A DNA stretch of 64,000 bases, taken from NCBI GenBank assembly GCA_041398565.1, contig JAWKUN010000002.1:2232001-2296000 (forward strand), given 5' to 3'. Position numbers and translations under genes: made by a program. Under the pieces are notes generated by a model. That model did no database searches. It was not told the origin of the DNA and worked only from the letters and a program-made list of their open reading frames with translations. Below, piece by piece: positions 36,477 through 44,995 of this stretch (the stretch's first letter is position 1; every line of letters starts with the position of its first letter). This stretch comes from DATGPD01 sp041398565. Lineage in GTDB: Bacteria > Planctomycetota > UBA1135 > UBA2386.

Positions 36477-37288
36477 GCACGCTCGCGCAACGGACCTTGT
36501 TCATCACCGGCGCCAGCCGTGGCATCGGCAAGGCCATCGGTCTGCGCGCGGCTCGCGACGGCGCCAACGTCGTGATCGCCGCCAAGAGCGATCGGCCGCA
36601 CCCGAAGCTCCCCGGCACCATCCACACGGCCGCGGCGGAGATGGAGGCGGCGGGCGGTCGGGCGCTCGCCGTCGCCTGCGACATCCGCGACGCCGAGCAA
36701 GTGCAGGCGGCGGTGACGCGCGCCGCCGAGGTGTTCGGTGGCATCGACATCCTGGTGAACAATGCCAGCGCCATCTCTCTCACCGGCACCGCGCAGACGC
36801 CGATCCGGCGCTACGACCTCATGCATCAGGTGAACGCCCGCGGCACGTTCCTGTGCACCCAGGTGGCGCTGCCGCACTTGCAGCGCGGCACCAACCCGCA
36901 CGTGCTCAACATCGCCCCGCCCCTCAACCTCGCCCCTGACTGGCTGGCGCCGCATGTCGCCTACACGATGGCCAAGTACGGCATGTCGATGTGCGCGCTC
37001 GGCATGGCCCGCGAGTTCGCACCGCTCGGGATCGCGGTGAACTGCCTGTGGCCACGCACCGTGATCGCCACCGCGGCCCTGGCTCTACTGCCACACGTCG
37101 ATCCTGGGCAATGCCGCACCCCCGAGATCATGGCCGACGCCGCCCACGCCATCCTCGTGCGCGACGCCCGCGCCTGCAGCGGCAACTTCTTCATCGACGA
37201 CGACGTCCTGCGCGCCGACGGCACCACCGACTTCACCCCCTACGCCGTCGACCCCACCCGCCCCCTTGCCCCCGACCTCTTCCTGTAA
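36473..37288 (+). CDS. SDR-family oxidoreductase (HSDL2-like)
   Basis: This 271-residue NAD(P)-dependent short-chain dehydrogenase has the cofactor motif TGASRGIG (residues 12-19), the structural NNAS motif and the catalytic YTMAK (Tyr and Lys). The segment AAKSDRPHPKLPGTIHTAAAEM is characteristic of hydroxysteroid-dehydrogenase-like protein 2 and its bacterial relatives, so lipid or fatty-acyl substrates are likely. The GTG at 36473 overlaps the upstream stop. A weak hairpin with a T-rich tail follows. Confidence 0.9.
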   Translation: MSTLAQRTLFITGASRGIGKAIGLRAARDGANVVIAAKSDRPHPKLPGTIHTAAAEMEAAGGRALAVACDIRDAEQVQAAVTRAAEVFGGIDILVNNASAISLTGTAQTPIRRYDLMHQVNARGTFLCTQVALPHLQRGTNPHVLNIAPPLNLAPDWLAPHVAYTMAKYGMSMCALGMAREFAPLGIAVNCLWPRTVIATAALALLPHVDPGQCRTPEIMADAAHAILVRDARACSGNFFIDDDVLRADGTTDFTPYAVDPTRPLAPDLFL

Positions 37289-37294
37289 CAGAGT

Positions 37295-37320
37295 GGAGTC
37301 AGGCTCCTCCTTGTTGTTTT
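37295..37320 (+). terminator. possible intrinsic terminator after the SDR gene
   Basis: GGAG and CTCC flank the five bases TCAGG, and a T-rich stretch ending in four T's follows within 13 nt. The stem is only 4 bp, so this is a weak candidate. Confidence 0.3.
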
Positions 37321-37337
37321 GCTACGGGTTTTCACCA

Positions 37338-37796
37338 ATGAACATCCCCACGCTCCGCTCCTTCCTTCTCGTTTCGTGGATCGCGGCGACGCTCGGCGCG
37401 CAGGGTAGCCAGCAGCCGCTGGGTGGTGGTTGTGCCAACCGCACTCCGCCCTCGGTGAGCGGGGCGCTCGCCATCGGCACGCCGCTGCAGATCGACGACC
37501 CGGGCTGCTTCACCGGCCAGGGTGGCTTCGGCGTCATGGCCTTCGGTGCTCCCCTCGCCGCCCACCTGCCGTTGACCCTCAACTCGTCGATCCGCGGATT
37601 CGAGACGTGCTTCGTCGCGGTCACGCCGACCGTGCTGGCCGACGTCACCAGCGTGCGGTTTCCGTTGCTCGTGCCGATCCCCAACGTGCCCGCTCTGCGC
37701 GGCGTGCAGGTCGGCCTGCAGACCATTTGCCGCGAATGCGGCTTCGCCGGCTGCTTCGAGCTGTTGACGCAGGGACTCGGAGTCACGATCGGCTGA
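37338..37796 (+). CDS. small secreted Cys-containing protein
   Basis: This 152-residue protein has a signal peptide (LRSFLLVSWIAATLGAQ) and a beta-rich body with six cysteines (GGGCANRT, DPGCF, FETCFV, TICREC and GCFEL), probably forming disulphides. It is similar in composition to the repeat-free C-terminal domains of planctomycete secreted proteins, but I do not recognise a defined family. The ATG follows a T-rich region and no strong Shine-Dalgarno site is visible. Local G+C is lower just upstream. Confidence 0.65.
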   Translation: MNIPTLRSFLLVSWIAATLGAQGSQQPLGGGCANRTPPSVSGALAIGTPLQIDDPGCFTGQGGFGVMAFGAPLAAHLPLTLNSSIRGFETCFVAVTPTVLADVTSVRFPLLVPIPNVPALRGVQVGLQTICRECGFAGCFELLTQGLGVTIG

Positions 37797-37812
37797 GCCA
37801 GCCGTCGGCGGG

Positions 37813-39342
37813 TCAGAAGCCGTCGATCCGGGTGAAGCCGCCGCCGCCGGATCCGCGGCTGCCGCCGCCGCCGCCGCCGCGACCGCCACCGACCCTGAAG
37901 TCGCTGCGCCGCGTTCCCGAGCGCATCACGCTCCGTTGCGCCGACGCGCGCAGCGCGGCGCCGACCACGTGCCCCATGGCCTCGAGCAGGACGCGTGAGC
38001 CCGTGCCGAGCTGGCCGCCGCCGAACACCCCAGTGCCGATCTCGACCGACGGCGCCGGCCGCTCGAACTGCTGTCTGCGTCGCAGCTCGTTCCACACGTC
38101 GTCGATGCCCGACGCCCCCTGCTCGAAGCGCGCCATCGCACCGTCGAGATCGAGCCCCTGGAAGCGTGACCGGCTGGCATCGAAGTTGGCCTCGCGGAAC
38201 CGGCGCGCCAAGCGTTCGAGGTCGATGGCACGCCCCTCGAGTTCGGTGCGCTGCGCCGACAACGCCTGGAGCCGCAGGCTCAGATCGGCTTCCTCGCCAC
38301 GCGCGGCCGCGATCTCGGTGACCAGCGCGTCGTCCTGCGGCTCCGGCGTGATGCGCGCCCGCTGCTCGAGCGCCCGGGTCTCCGTGTGCTCGAGAAAGCC
38401 GCGCAACGTCACCAGCGCCTCGGCGTGGTACTTGCCGTCGGCGGCCTCGGCGCGCGCCAACTCCTCGCTCACCTGACGGTGCGCCTGCTGCGCCTCGGTC
38501 ATCGCCTGGACCAGGCGGTCGCGTTCGCTGCCCAGAGCCTCGCCCTCGGCGAGCACCGCGGGCAGGCCCACCGCAGCGGCCGCCTGTGCCTGCTTGCCTT
38601 GCAGGCTCTGCATCACCGGTTCGAACTCCTCGTGCCGCCGTTTCACCTCGGCTGCCACGAGTTCGGGGGTGACACGGAGGAAGTCGTAGCCCTGCTTGGC
38701 GCGCGCGAAGTCGACGAGGCCGGCGACCCAGCGATCCAAGCGGCGGATCAGCCCGCGACCTCGATACTCCGCCGTGCCGTAGTCGCGCTTGACCAGGTAC
38801 TGGAAGAGGCGGCTGCGCTCGTAGGCCGGGAGCTTGTCGGCTGCCTCGCGCGCGATGGCCTGGGCCCGCTCCTCGTCGCGCGCCAGCTCGCGCTCGGTCT
38901 CGGCGGCGCGTTTGGCCAGCGGTTCGAACTCCGGATCGCGTTCCAGCAGCTTGGCCGCGTCGGCTTCGAGCGCGGCGCGCCGTTGCACGCACACATCGAG
39001 GCGAGCGGTGACGTCGTGGAGCGTCGCCTCGTGCTCGGCGAGCACTTTGGTGAGCGCGGCGCCCTGCTCGCGCAGACTGGCCACCTCCGCGCGCTGTCGC
39101 TCCTGAACGGCGCGCAGCTGCGCTTGCACGCCGGCTGCGTTGTTCTCGATCGAGCGATCGTCCAGGGTCGGCAGATAGTGCTCGGCCAGGCGTTGCACGC
39201 TGGCGGTCCGTCGGGTCATCAGGTCCTGCGTGCGTTGCTGCACGTTACGCAGTTCGCTGGCGACCGTGTCGACTTCGTTGCGGGCGCCGGTCGCCCGCTG
39301 TTGGAGGTCACGGTAGACCTCGGATCCGTGGCGAGCACTCAT
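37813..39342 (-). CDS. coiled-coil protein with Gly-rich C-terminus
   Basis: This 509-residue protein is almost entirely predicted coiled coil (about residues 5-190 and 240-400), with many Glu/Arg/Ala heptads and no signal peptide or membrane span. The last 40 residues are a Gly/Arg/Ser-rich low-complexity tail containing runs of five or more glycines. Its ATG overlaps the stop of the upstream membrane-protein gene (39339-39342), so the two are translationally coupled. I do not recognise the family; the arrangement suggests a cytoplasmic partner of the membrane protein. Confidence 0.75.
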   Translation of the reverse strand: MSARHGSEVYRDLQQRATGARNEVDTVASELRNVQQRTQDLMTRRTASVQRLAEHYLPTLDDRSIENNAAGVQAQLRAVQERQRAEVASLREQGAALTKVLAEHEATLHDVTARLDVCVQRRAALEADAAKLLERDPEFEPLAKRAAETERELARDEERAQAIAREAADKLPAYERSRLFQYLVKRDYGTAEYRGRGLIRRLDRWVAGLVDFARAKQGYDFLRVTPELVAAEVKRRHEEFEPVMQSLQGKQAQAAAAVGLPAVLAEGEALGSERDRLVQAMTEAQQAHRQVSEELARAEAADGKYHAEALVTLRGFLEHTETRALEQRARITPEPQDDALVTEIAAARGEEADLSLRLQALSAQRTELEGRAIDLERLARRFREANFDASRSRFQGLDLDGAMARFEQGASGIDDVWNELRRRQQFERPAPSVEIGTGVFGGGQLGTGSRVLLEAMGHVVGAALRASAQRSVMRSGTRRSDFRVGGGRGGGGGGSRGSGGGGFTRIDGF

Positions 39343-40322
39343 ACCGAGGTGATCTGTCGCGTCTTGGTGAGGGGAGGACCATCGGTGGTGCGGCGCATCA
39401 CTACCTGCTCGTGGCGATGACCGCGTCGTTTGCGCGCGAACACGTCATCGTCGATGATGCCGTCGCGCCGCTTGTCGGCGGCGACGCGGTCATACACCTC
39501 CTTCGGTACCTCTTCGCCCCATTTGTCGACCAGGCGCACGGTGTTGGTCTCGGCGTCGCGAATCGACCGGCGCAGCACCTTGCCCGTTTCGGTCACGGCT
39601 TCGACCACGAGGTAGTAGCCGGACACGCGCCCGTCGATGCCGCGGGTGGTGCCGCTGTCCTGGTTGGGTCGGTTGACGATCCGCACCACGTAGTCTTCCT
39701 CGAGGTCGGCGCGCAGGGCATCGAGCTTCACGCGTGCCTGCTCCAAGGCTGCGGTCATGCCGGCGTGGCGGGCGGCCTCGGCCTCGCGCCGCAGGGCGTT
39801 CGCCTCCTGCACTGTTTCGTCTTCCCGGGTCAATCCGAGAACCAGGGTGTGCAGGCCGACGAACTTCTCCCAAGCGGCGTCGACCCGGCGCTGCATGCTG
39901 TCGTGCAGCGCCGCACGCTTCTGCTCGAGCTCGGCCTTGCGCGCTGCAGGCGACCACGGCCCGTAGGCGAACAGCCAGACGGCGACCGCGACGAGGGCGC
40001 CGACGGCCAGCGCTCCGGCGAGGATCGGGCGGCGCCGAATGTAGAGGTGAGCCAGCGCGCGCTGCAGACTCGGCGGGGGATCCTCGTACTGGTGGAGCTG
40101 CCGGAAGTAGCGCTCGATCGCCACGTCGATCTCGGCGTCGCTGACCGCGTCGCCCATGGCGTCGGCCGTGGCGCGCAGGCGCTGCCGTAGCGAGGCTTTG
40201 ACGCTGTCGAGATCGAGCATGGCCGACGCCTTCTCGCGCTCGTGACGCAGCGCCGTGGCGACGTCCATGATCCGCAGGAGCTCGGGCAGGCTCTCGGGGG
40301 CTGGGCCGGGGACGGCGGACAT
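39339..40322 (-). CDS. single-span membrane protein (DUF6384-like)
   Basis: This 327-residue protein has a cytoplasmic helical N-terminal region (about 1-95, beginning ELLRIMDVATALRHER), one membrane helix (about 99-120, ILAGALAVGALVAVAVWLFAYG), a coiled coil (about 125-205) and a small C-terminal beta domain (VVRIVNRPNQDSG...GYYLVVEAV). The N-terminal MDVATALR segment and overall layout recall DUF6384 proteins of unknown function. It is first in a two-gene operon and divergent from the helical protein at 40436. Confidence 0.7.
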   Translation of the reverse strand: MSAVPGPAPESLPELLRIMDVATALRHEREKASAMLDLDSVKASLRQRLRATADAMGDAVSDAEIDVAIERYFRQLHQYEDPPPSLQRALAHLYIRRRPILAGALAVGALVAVAVWLFAYGPWSPAARKAELEQKRAALHDSMQRRVDAAWEKFVGLHTLVLGLTREDETVQEANALRREAEAARHAGMTAALEQARVKLDALRADLEEDYVVRIVNRPNQDSGTTRGIDGRVSGYYLVVEAVTETGKVLRRSIRDAETNTVRLVDKWGEEVPKEVYDRVAADKRRDGIIDDDVFARKRRGHRHEQVVMRRTTDGPPLTKTRQITSV

Positions 40323-40435
40323 GAGCGCGGGTCTACCGGAATCGCCGGCGCTCCTTCAAGGCGGTGGTGAAAGAAGTGCCCGGGCGCGCTTCGGACTTGG
40401 CGGGCGGCGCGGGGACGATACCTTCGCCGGCAGCC

Positions 40436-41641
40436 ATGACCGCGTCCGAATCCTCCGTTCCCGCCCCGGCGCCGAGCTCGGGCTCGCCCATGCAGCGCTA
40501 CCTCGACAAGGCCACGTCGGTGCTCGAGAAGTTCGGCGTGCTGCCCAAGAACCCGGTGCCGAACGAGCTCACCACGCTGCTCGACGCGGTGAAGCACGTC
40601 GACGAGCCCAAGGTGATGACGATCGCGCGCACCGTGAAGTACATGGGCACCTTCAACAAGCTGGTGCGCGACAACGTGGAGGACATCGACATCGGCAACC
40701 GCTATCTGACCATCACGCAGATGTTCGATTCGATCCGCGATGACAGCAAGAAGCTGATCGCGCAGCTCGATGACGGCAGGATCAGCATCACCGAGAAGAT
40801 GTCGAACCTGTGGATGAAGCTGCGGCGCGGCACGCCGAGCGACCGGTTCGAGAAGATCAGCGAGATCTACCGCGACGTCGCCGGCGACACCAAGAAGCAG
40901 CTGCAGAAGGAACAGGCGATCATGGACGGCTACATCGACTTCCGCTTCGCGCTGAAGGAGGCGGAGGTGGCGGCGCGCGAGCTTCTCGAGAAGCAGACGG
41001 CGACCTGGGACGCGGCCAAGGAGAAGATGGCGGGGGCGCAGGCCGCGCTCGACGACTTCAAGGGCGACGCGTCGGGCAAGTCGAGCCTCGAACTCAAGCG
41101 CGACGAGGCCGTGCATCGGTTCGGCCAGGAGGACCGTTCCTACCAGCTGCTGAAGGACATCGCCGAGAACCTGGCGATCGGCTACGACGTCGGCGAAACC
41201 CTGATCACCAAGCTCAAGCAGACGCACGACGTCAAGGACCAGGTGTTCCGGCGCTCGGTGACCTTCTTCACCACCAACGAGCACGTGTTCACGATCCTCG
41301 GCGCGGTCTACACCAGCCAGCACGGGTTGAACGAAGCCACGCAGTCGCACGAAGCGCTGAAGGAGGGTGTGAACAAGGGCCTCGAGGACGTGGCCGACCT
41401 GGGGCGCAAGCTGGAGCGCGAGGCGTTGAAGGCGGGTTACGGCTCTACGATCAGCCCGGCCTCGGTCGAGAAGCTGGTGCGCGCGATCACCGACTACCAG
41501 GTGGACTCGATCAAGATGATCGCCGACCTGCGCAAGGAGAGTGAGCAGAACGCGCGCGAGATTCGCCGCGTGGTCGAAGAGGGCAAGCAGCGCTACCAGA
41601 GCGCGCTCGCCAAGTTCGCCCTCGGCGCCGAACCCGTCTGA
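40436..41641 (+). CDS. helical cytoplasmic protein, TelA/XpaC-like in character
   Basis: This 401-residue protein is wholly alpha-helical and strongly charged, with no signal peptide. Long helices such as EVAARELLEKQTATWDAAKE and RKLEREALKAG recall the toxic-anion-resistance protein TelA and XpaC-type proteins, but I cannot call homology. The ATG at 40436 leaves 113 bp to the divergent membrane-protein gene, room for a shared promoter region. It probably works with the two genes on the other strand. It converges on the small membrane protein at 41681. Confidence 0.7.
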   Translation: MTASESSVPAPAPSSGSPMQRYLDKATSVLEKFGVLPKNPVPNELTTLLDAVKHVDEPKVMTIARTVKYMGTFNKLVRDNVEDIDIGNRYLTITQMFDSIRDDSKKLIAQLDDGRISITEKMSNLWMKLRRGTPSDRFEKISEIYRDVAGDTKKQLQKEQAIMDGYIDFRFALKEAEVAARELLEKQTATWDAAKEKMAGAQAALDDFKGDASGKSSLELKRDEAVHRFGQEDRSYQLLKDIAENLAIGYDVGETLITKLKQTHDVKDQVFRRSVTFFTTNEHVFTILGAVYTSQHGLNEATQSHEALKEGVNKGLEDVADLGRKLEREALKAGYGSTISPASVEKLVRAITDYQVDSIKMIADLRKESEQNAREIRRVVEEGKQRYQSALAKFALGAEPV

Positions 41642-41679
41642 ACCAACAGGGTGGAGTCAGACACCAACTGGAGTGGGTT

Positions 41680-41695
41680 GTTACGGGGGCGTAAC
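41680..41695. terminator. hairpin between convergent genes
   Basis: GTTACG and CGTAAC flank GGGG, a perfect 6-bp stem located between the stop of the plus-strand gene (41641) and overlapping the TAA of the minus-strand gene. It may stop transcription from both sides, although no T-run follows. Confidence 0.35.
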
Positions 41696-42106
41696 GCGGC
41701 GGGTCGGCCAGAGAATGCAGGTCAGGCCGGCGAGTGCGGTGGCGGCGAGGGTCGGCCACGGGAGCTCGGTCGAGGAGCGGGTGCGGGCGAGGACGTCGCG
41801 CACCCGGTCGCTCTGCATCACGGCTGGCAGCACCCAGTAGCTCACGGCTGCGGCCAGCAAGGAGAACAGCAGGAGGCCCCAGCCGACCAGAACGCGCGGC
41901 GTGGGGCGGTACCGCTCCCAGGCGAGGATGGCCAGGGTCGCCAGGCAGAGTGACCCCAGGAGGCAGGGCAGGCCGACGGTCAGCGCCAGGTGAACTTCGC
42001 CGGCCACTGCACAGCCGAGGACGAGGCCGAGTGCCCAGCCGCTCACCCCGAGAGCGACGCCGACGTAGGCACCGATCGGCCGCCGCGTTGCTTCGGTCAC
42101 GGTCAT
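41681..42106 (-). CDS. small four-helix membrane protein
   Basis: This 141-residue protein has about four hydrophobic segments (residues 12-34, 38-60, 70-92 and 118-135) and little else. Its ATG overlaps the stop of the ECF-sigma fusion gene upstream (42103-42106), so the two are co-translated and may work together in the membrane. I do not recognise the family. Confidence 0.65.
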   Translation of the reverse strand: MTVTEATRRPIGAYVGVALGVSGWALGLVLGCAVAGEVHLALTVGLPCLLGSLCLATLAILAWERYRPTPRVLVGWGLLLFSLLAAAVSYWVLPAVMQSDRVRDVLARTRSSTELPWPTLAATALAGLTCILWPTRRVTPP

Positions 42107-44697
42107 CTCGCGATCACCTCGCCGGCGTCGGCGCTCCCGTTCGCCTGCACGGAGAAGCCGCCGATCCAGCGCGTGGCCCCCTCGCTCTCGAAGAAGACGG
42201 ACCACGTCCCCGGCGGCAACGGCCCGAGATCGAAGCCGCCGCTGTCGTCGGTCAGCGTGCTGGCCCGCGAGGACAACACGTCGCCGACCCGCATGTGCGC
42301 CGAGACGGTGCGGTTGCCGACGGGTGAACCTTCGGGGGTCACCAGGCGCCCGCGCAGGTGCGCCGACGGGAGTTGGCCGTCGGCGATTCGGACCCGAGAC
42401 GGTTGTGCCCCCGGCGCGACGTCGGCGACGTGGGCGACGACGATGTCGTCCAGGCCACCGGGCGACAGCGCCACCACCACCTCGTAGCGGGCCGCCGGGT
42501 CCGAGGCCGCGAAGGTCGCCGACCCGTCCAGGCTCGCCACGGCGGACTCGACCAGCTCGAGGTCGCCGCCCGTCGCGCGCCGGTAGAGCCGCACGAACCA
42601 CGCACGCCCGGCACCGTCCGGAGGCCGTGGCGGATCGATCGTCAGCCGCATGTTCGCCTCGCCGATGTGGGGGTTCCACTCGTGGTCGCCGCCCGCATCG
42701 ATGTCCATCGCCTGGCGCGCCAGGACCTGCGTGCGCTGGACGCTCAGCTCGTAGTGCCCTGCGATCAAGCCATCGAGCCGGAACGACCCGTCGGCGGCAG
42801 CCTGCGCCCAGCGCAGGCCGAGGATGTTGGTGAGGTACCCCATCGGCGTCGCCGGCGCGGCGTTCAGGGCCTGGACCCTGATGCCACCGAGGCGCCTGCC
42901 CAGCACCTTGCCGCGCAGCGTCGCGCCCGGACGCAGGCGCACGTCCACCGCCTCATCGCCGCGACCCGCGGCCACGACCACGGCCTGCGCCACCTCGGCT
43001 CCGGCCCCGGTGGGCAGAGCCACCACGCTCACGCCTTCGGTCTCAGCGTCCTCGAACGCGAACCTCCCGTCGCCGTCGGTCCGTGTGAACAGCGCTGGGT
43101 AGAACAGCGGACCGCGTTCGCTGCGCGGCGGCGTCGTCAACACACACGCGACACGCACCGAGCCGGCGGCACTGCCGTCTGCGTGCCAGACGCGTCCGAC
43201 GATGCGCCGACCGCGCGCGCCGACGGCGAGGTCGAGGGTGAGGGTGGTGCCGGGCCGACCGTTGACCGCGTGCGCCTGCAAAGAGACGGCGCCGCGTGCC
43301 CAGGCCTGCAGCCATACACCCGGCGCCAGGTCGACGGCACGGTAGCATCCGGCGGCGTCGCTGGTGGCGACGATGTCCGGGAACAGACCGTTGTTGGCGT
43401 GCGCCAGCACCTCTGCCGCGGCGATCGGCTGCCCGGTCGGACCGCGCACCACGCCTTCGACCGTGACGCCATTCGGCATGGTGAGCGTCACGTGCGCGAT
43501 CTTCGCATCGGACACTTGCACCAGTTGCCGCAGCCCCGCGGCCTCGACGCTCACCCAGTAGGGACCGGGCGCAGCAACGGGGAGGAACGCGACTCCGTCG
43601 GCGTCGGTGCCGACAGGATCGGAAGCGAGCACCAGACGCAGGTCGTCGTGGTCGCGCAGGCGCACGCTGACGCCTGCCACCGGCGTCGCTCGCCGCAGCA
43701 CGCGGACACGCACGCCCGTGCGTGCTGGCCGCTCGGCGTCGACCGTGTCGGTCGTGGGTGTCGGTGCGTCGATGGCGGTCCGTACCGGCCGCACCGCAGG
43801 GACGGTCGTCGTTCCCATCGCCGTCGACGCGTCGCGGTCAGTCGGGACGCCGGCAGCGACCACTGCCCGCGGGTCGCCGTGTTGCTCGAGCAGATACCAG
43901 CCGGACAGGCTGGCGACGACCACAGCGGCCGCCGCGAGGGAGAACTTGGAGGATGCCACGAACGAGACTCCGTGCGAAAGGGCACCGGCGCCGGCGGGTG
44001 CGAGAGGACAGCGCGCGAGCACCGCTGCACGCACTGCGGCGAGGCCGCGACCCGGCGCGGCGCCGAGCGCCACTGCCGCGCCGCGCGCCGCTGGAAGCGC
44101 CGCGCGCAACAGGTCGAGCCCGCGCGACACCTGCGCGCGCACCGTACCGGGCGGGCGCTCGAGCGTGCGCGCGATCTCGCTCGGCTCGAGGCCGTGTTCC
44201 AAGTAGAGGCGCAGGACCGGGCGGTAGGGCTCCGGCAGGTGCTCGAGGGCCTCGTGCACGGTCGCCGACAGTTCGCGTCGCACCACTTCGGCCACCGGGT
44301 CGACCGCGCCGGGGAGTTCCAGGCGCGCGGCGTCGACGGTGCGGCGGGCACGGCGCCGCGCCACGCGTGCATGGTTGCCCAGGATCCCCACCAACCAGGG
44401 CAGCACCGGGGTCTCCTGGCGGTGGGTGGGCGCGGCTTCGATCGCGGTGACGAACGTCGCCTGCACGAGGTCCTCAGCGGCTGCCTCGGAACTCGCCAGG
44501 TGGCGTGCCAAGCGCAGCAGCTCGGCTGCCGTGTGGCGGAACACCCTTGCCAGGGCCCGCGGACTTCCCGTGCGTTGGAAGCGCGCGAAGGCCCGGTCGG
44601 CGAAGCGTCGAGACAGCATGTGGGTGGATTGGACCCGGACCTCGTCGAGCGTTGCGTCGACGGGCCGATTTGTCGACTGGTCGGCGGCAATGCTCAT
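42103..44697 (-). CDS. ECF sigma factor fused to a membrane anchor and extracytoplasmic carboxypeptidase-regulatory-like domains
   Basis: This 864-residue fusion begins with a sigma-70 region 2 (about residues 50-120, AAEDLVQATFVTAIE) and region 4 (about 145-200, HLPEPYRPVLRLYLE then EPSEIARTLERPPGTVRAQVSRGLDLLR). One membrane helix follows at about 251-270, then some 590 residues of beta-sandwich-like repeats of carboxypeptidase-regulatory type (for example TVEGVVRGPTGQPIAAAEVLAHA). The layout predicts a sigma factor tethered to the membrane and linked to an outside domain. The ATG at 44697 was chosen because upstream codons are Arg-rich and not protein-like. A paralogous architecture occurs at 55381. 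Confidence 0.85.
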   Translation of the reverse strand: MSIAADQSTNRPVDATLDEVRVQSTHMLSRRFADRAFARFQRTGSPRALARVFRHTAAELLRLARHLASSEAAAEDLVQATFVTAIEAAPTHRQETPVLPWLVGILGNHARVARRRARRTVDAARLELPGAVDPVAEVVRRELSATVHEALEHLPEPYRPVLRLYLEHGLEPSEIARTLERPPGTVRAQVSRGLDLLRAALPAARGAAVALGAAPGRGLAAVRAAVLARCPLAPAGAGALSHGVSFVASSKFSLAAAAVVVASLSGWYLLEQHGDPRAVVAAGVPTDRDASTAMGTTTVPAVRPVRTAIDAPTPTTDTVDAERPARTGVRVRVLRRATPVAGVSVRLRDHDDLRLVLASDPVGTDADGVAFLPVAAPGPYWVSVEAAGLRQLVQVSDAKIAHVTLTMPNGVTVEGVVRGPTGQPIAAAEVLAHANNGLFPDIVATSDAAGCYRAVDLAPGVWLQAWARGAVSLQAHAVNGRPGTTLTLDLAVGARGRRIVGRVWHADGSAAGSVRVACVLTTPPRSERGPLFYPALFTRTDGDGRFAFEDAETEGVSVVALPTGAGAEVAQAVVVAAGRGDEAVDVRLRPGATLRGKVLGRRLGGIRVQALNAAPATPMGYLTNILGLRWAQAAADGSFRLDGLIAGHYELSVQRTQVLARQAMDIDAGGDHEWNPHIGEANMRLTIDPPRPPDGAGRAWFVRLYRRATGGDLELVESAVASLDGSATFAASDPAARYEVVVALSPGGLDDIVVAHVADVAPGAQPSRVRIADGQLPSAHLRGRLVTPEGSPVGNRTVSAHMRVGDVLSSRASTLTDDSGGFDLGPLPPGTWSVFFESEGATRWIGGFSVQANGSADAGEVIAR

Positions 44698-44995
44698 GCG
44701 GCAGCGGCCGCGACGAGAGGTTCGGTCACAGCCGGCGCTGCGGCGGCTCGCGGCCCAGCCACCCGTTGCCTGGCCTGCGATCCCGCTCGGAACAGGCGAG
44801 GTGACAGCGATGGCAGCGGCACGAGGGCGCCGAACCCGCGCACGGCAGGACGATCCGCGCCATTCGCCGCTCGGTGCGCGAGGCGTCGCCCGTCGCTGGA
44901 CTGGACACCTGCCGTGCACAGGGTGCCTCGAGTCGAGACACTCCGCATGCCAGGAATCTCAAGCACCCCCGGGCCGTGGCCGATCCTTCGCTCAG

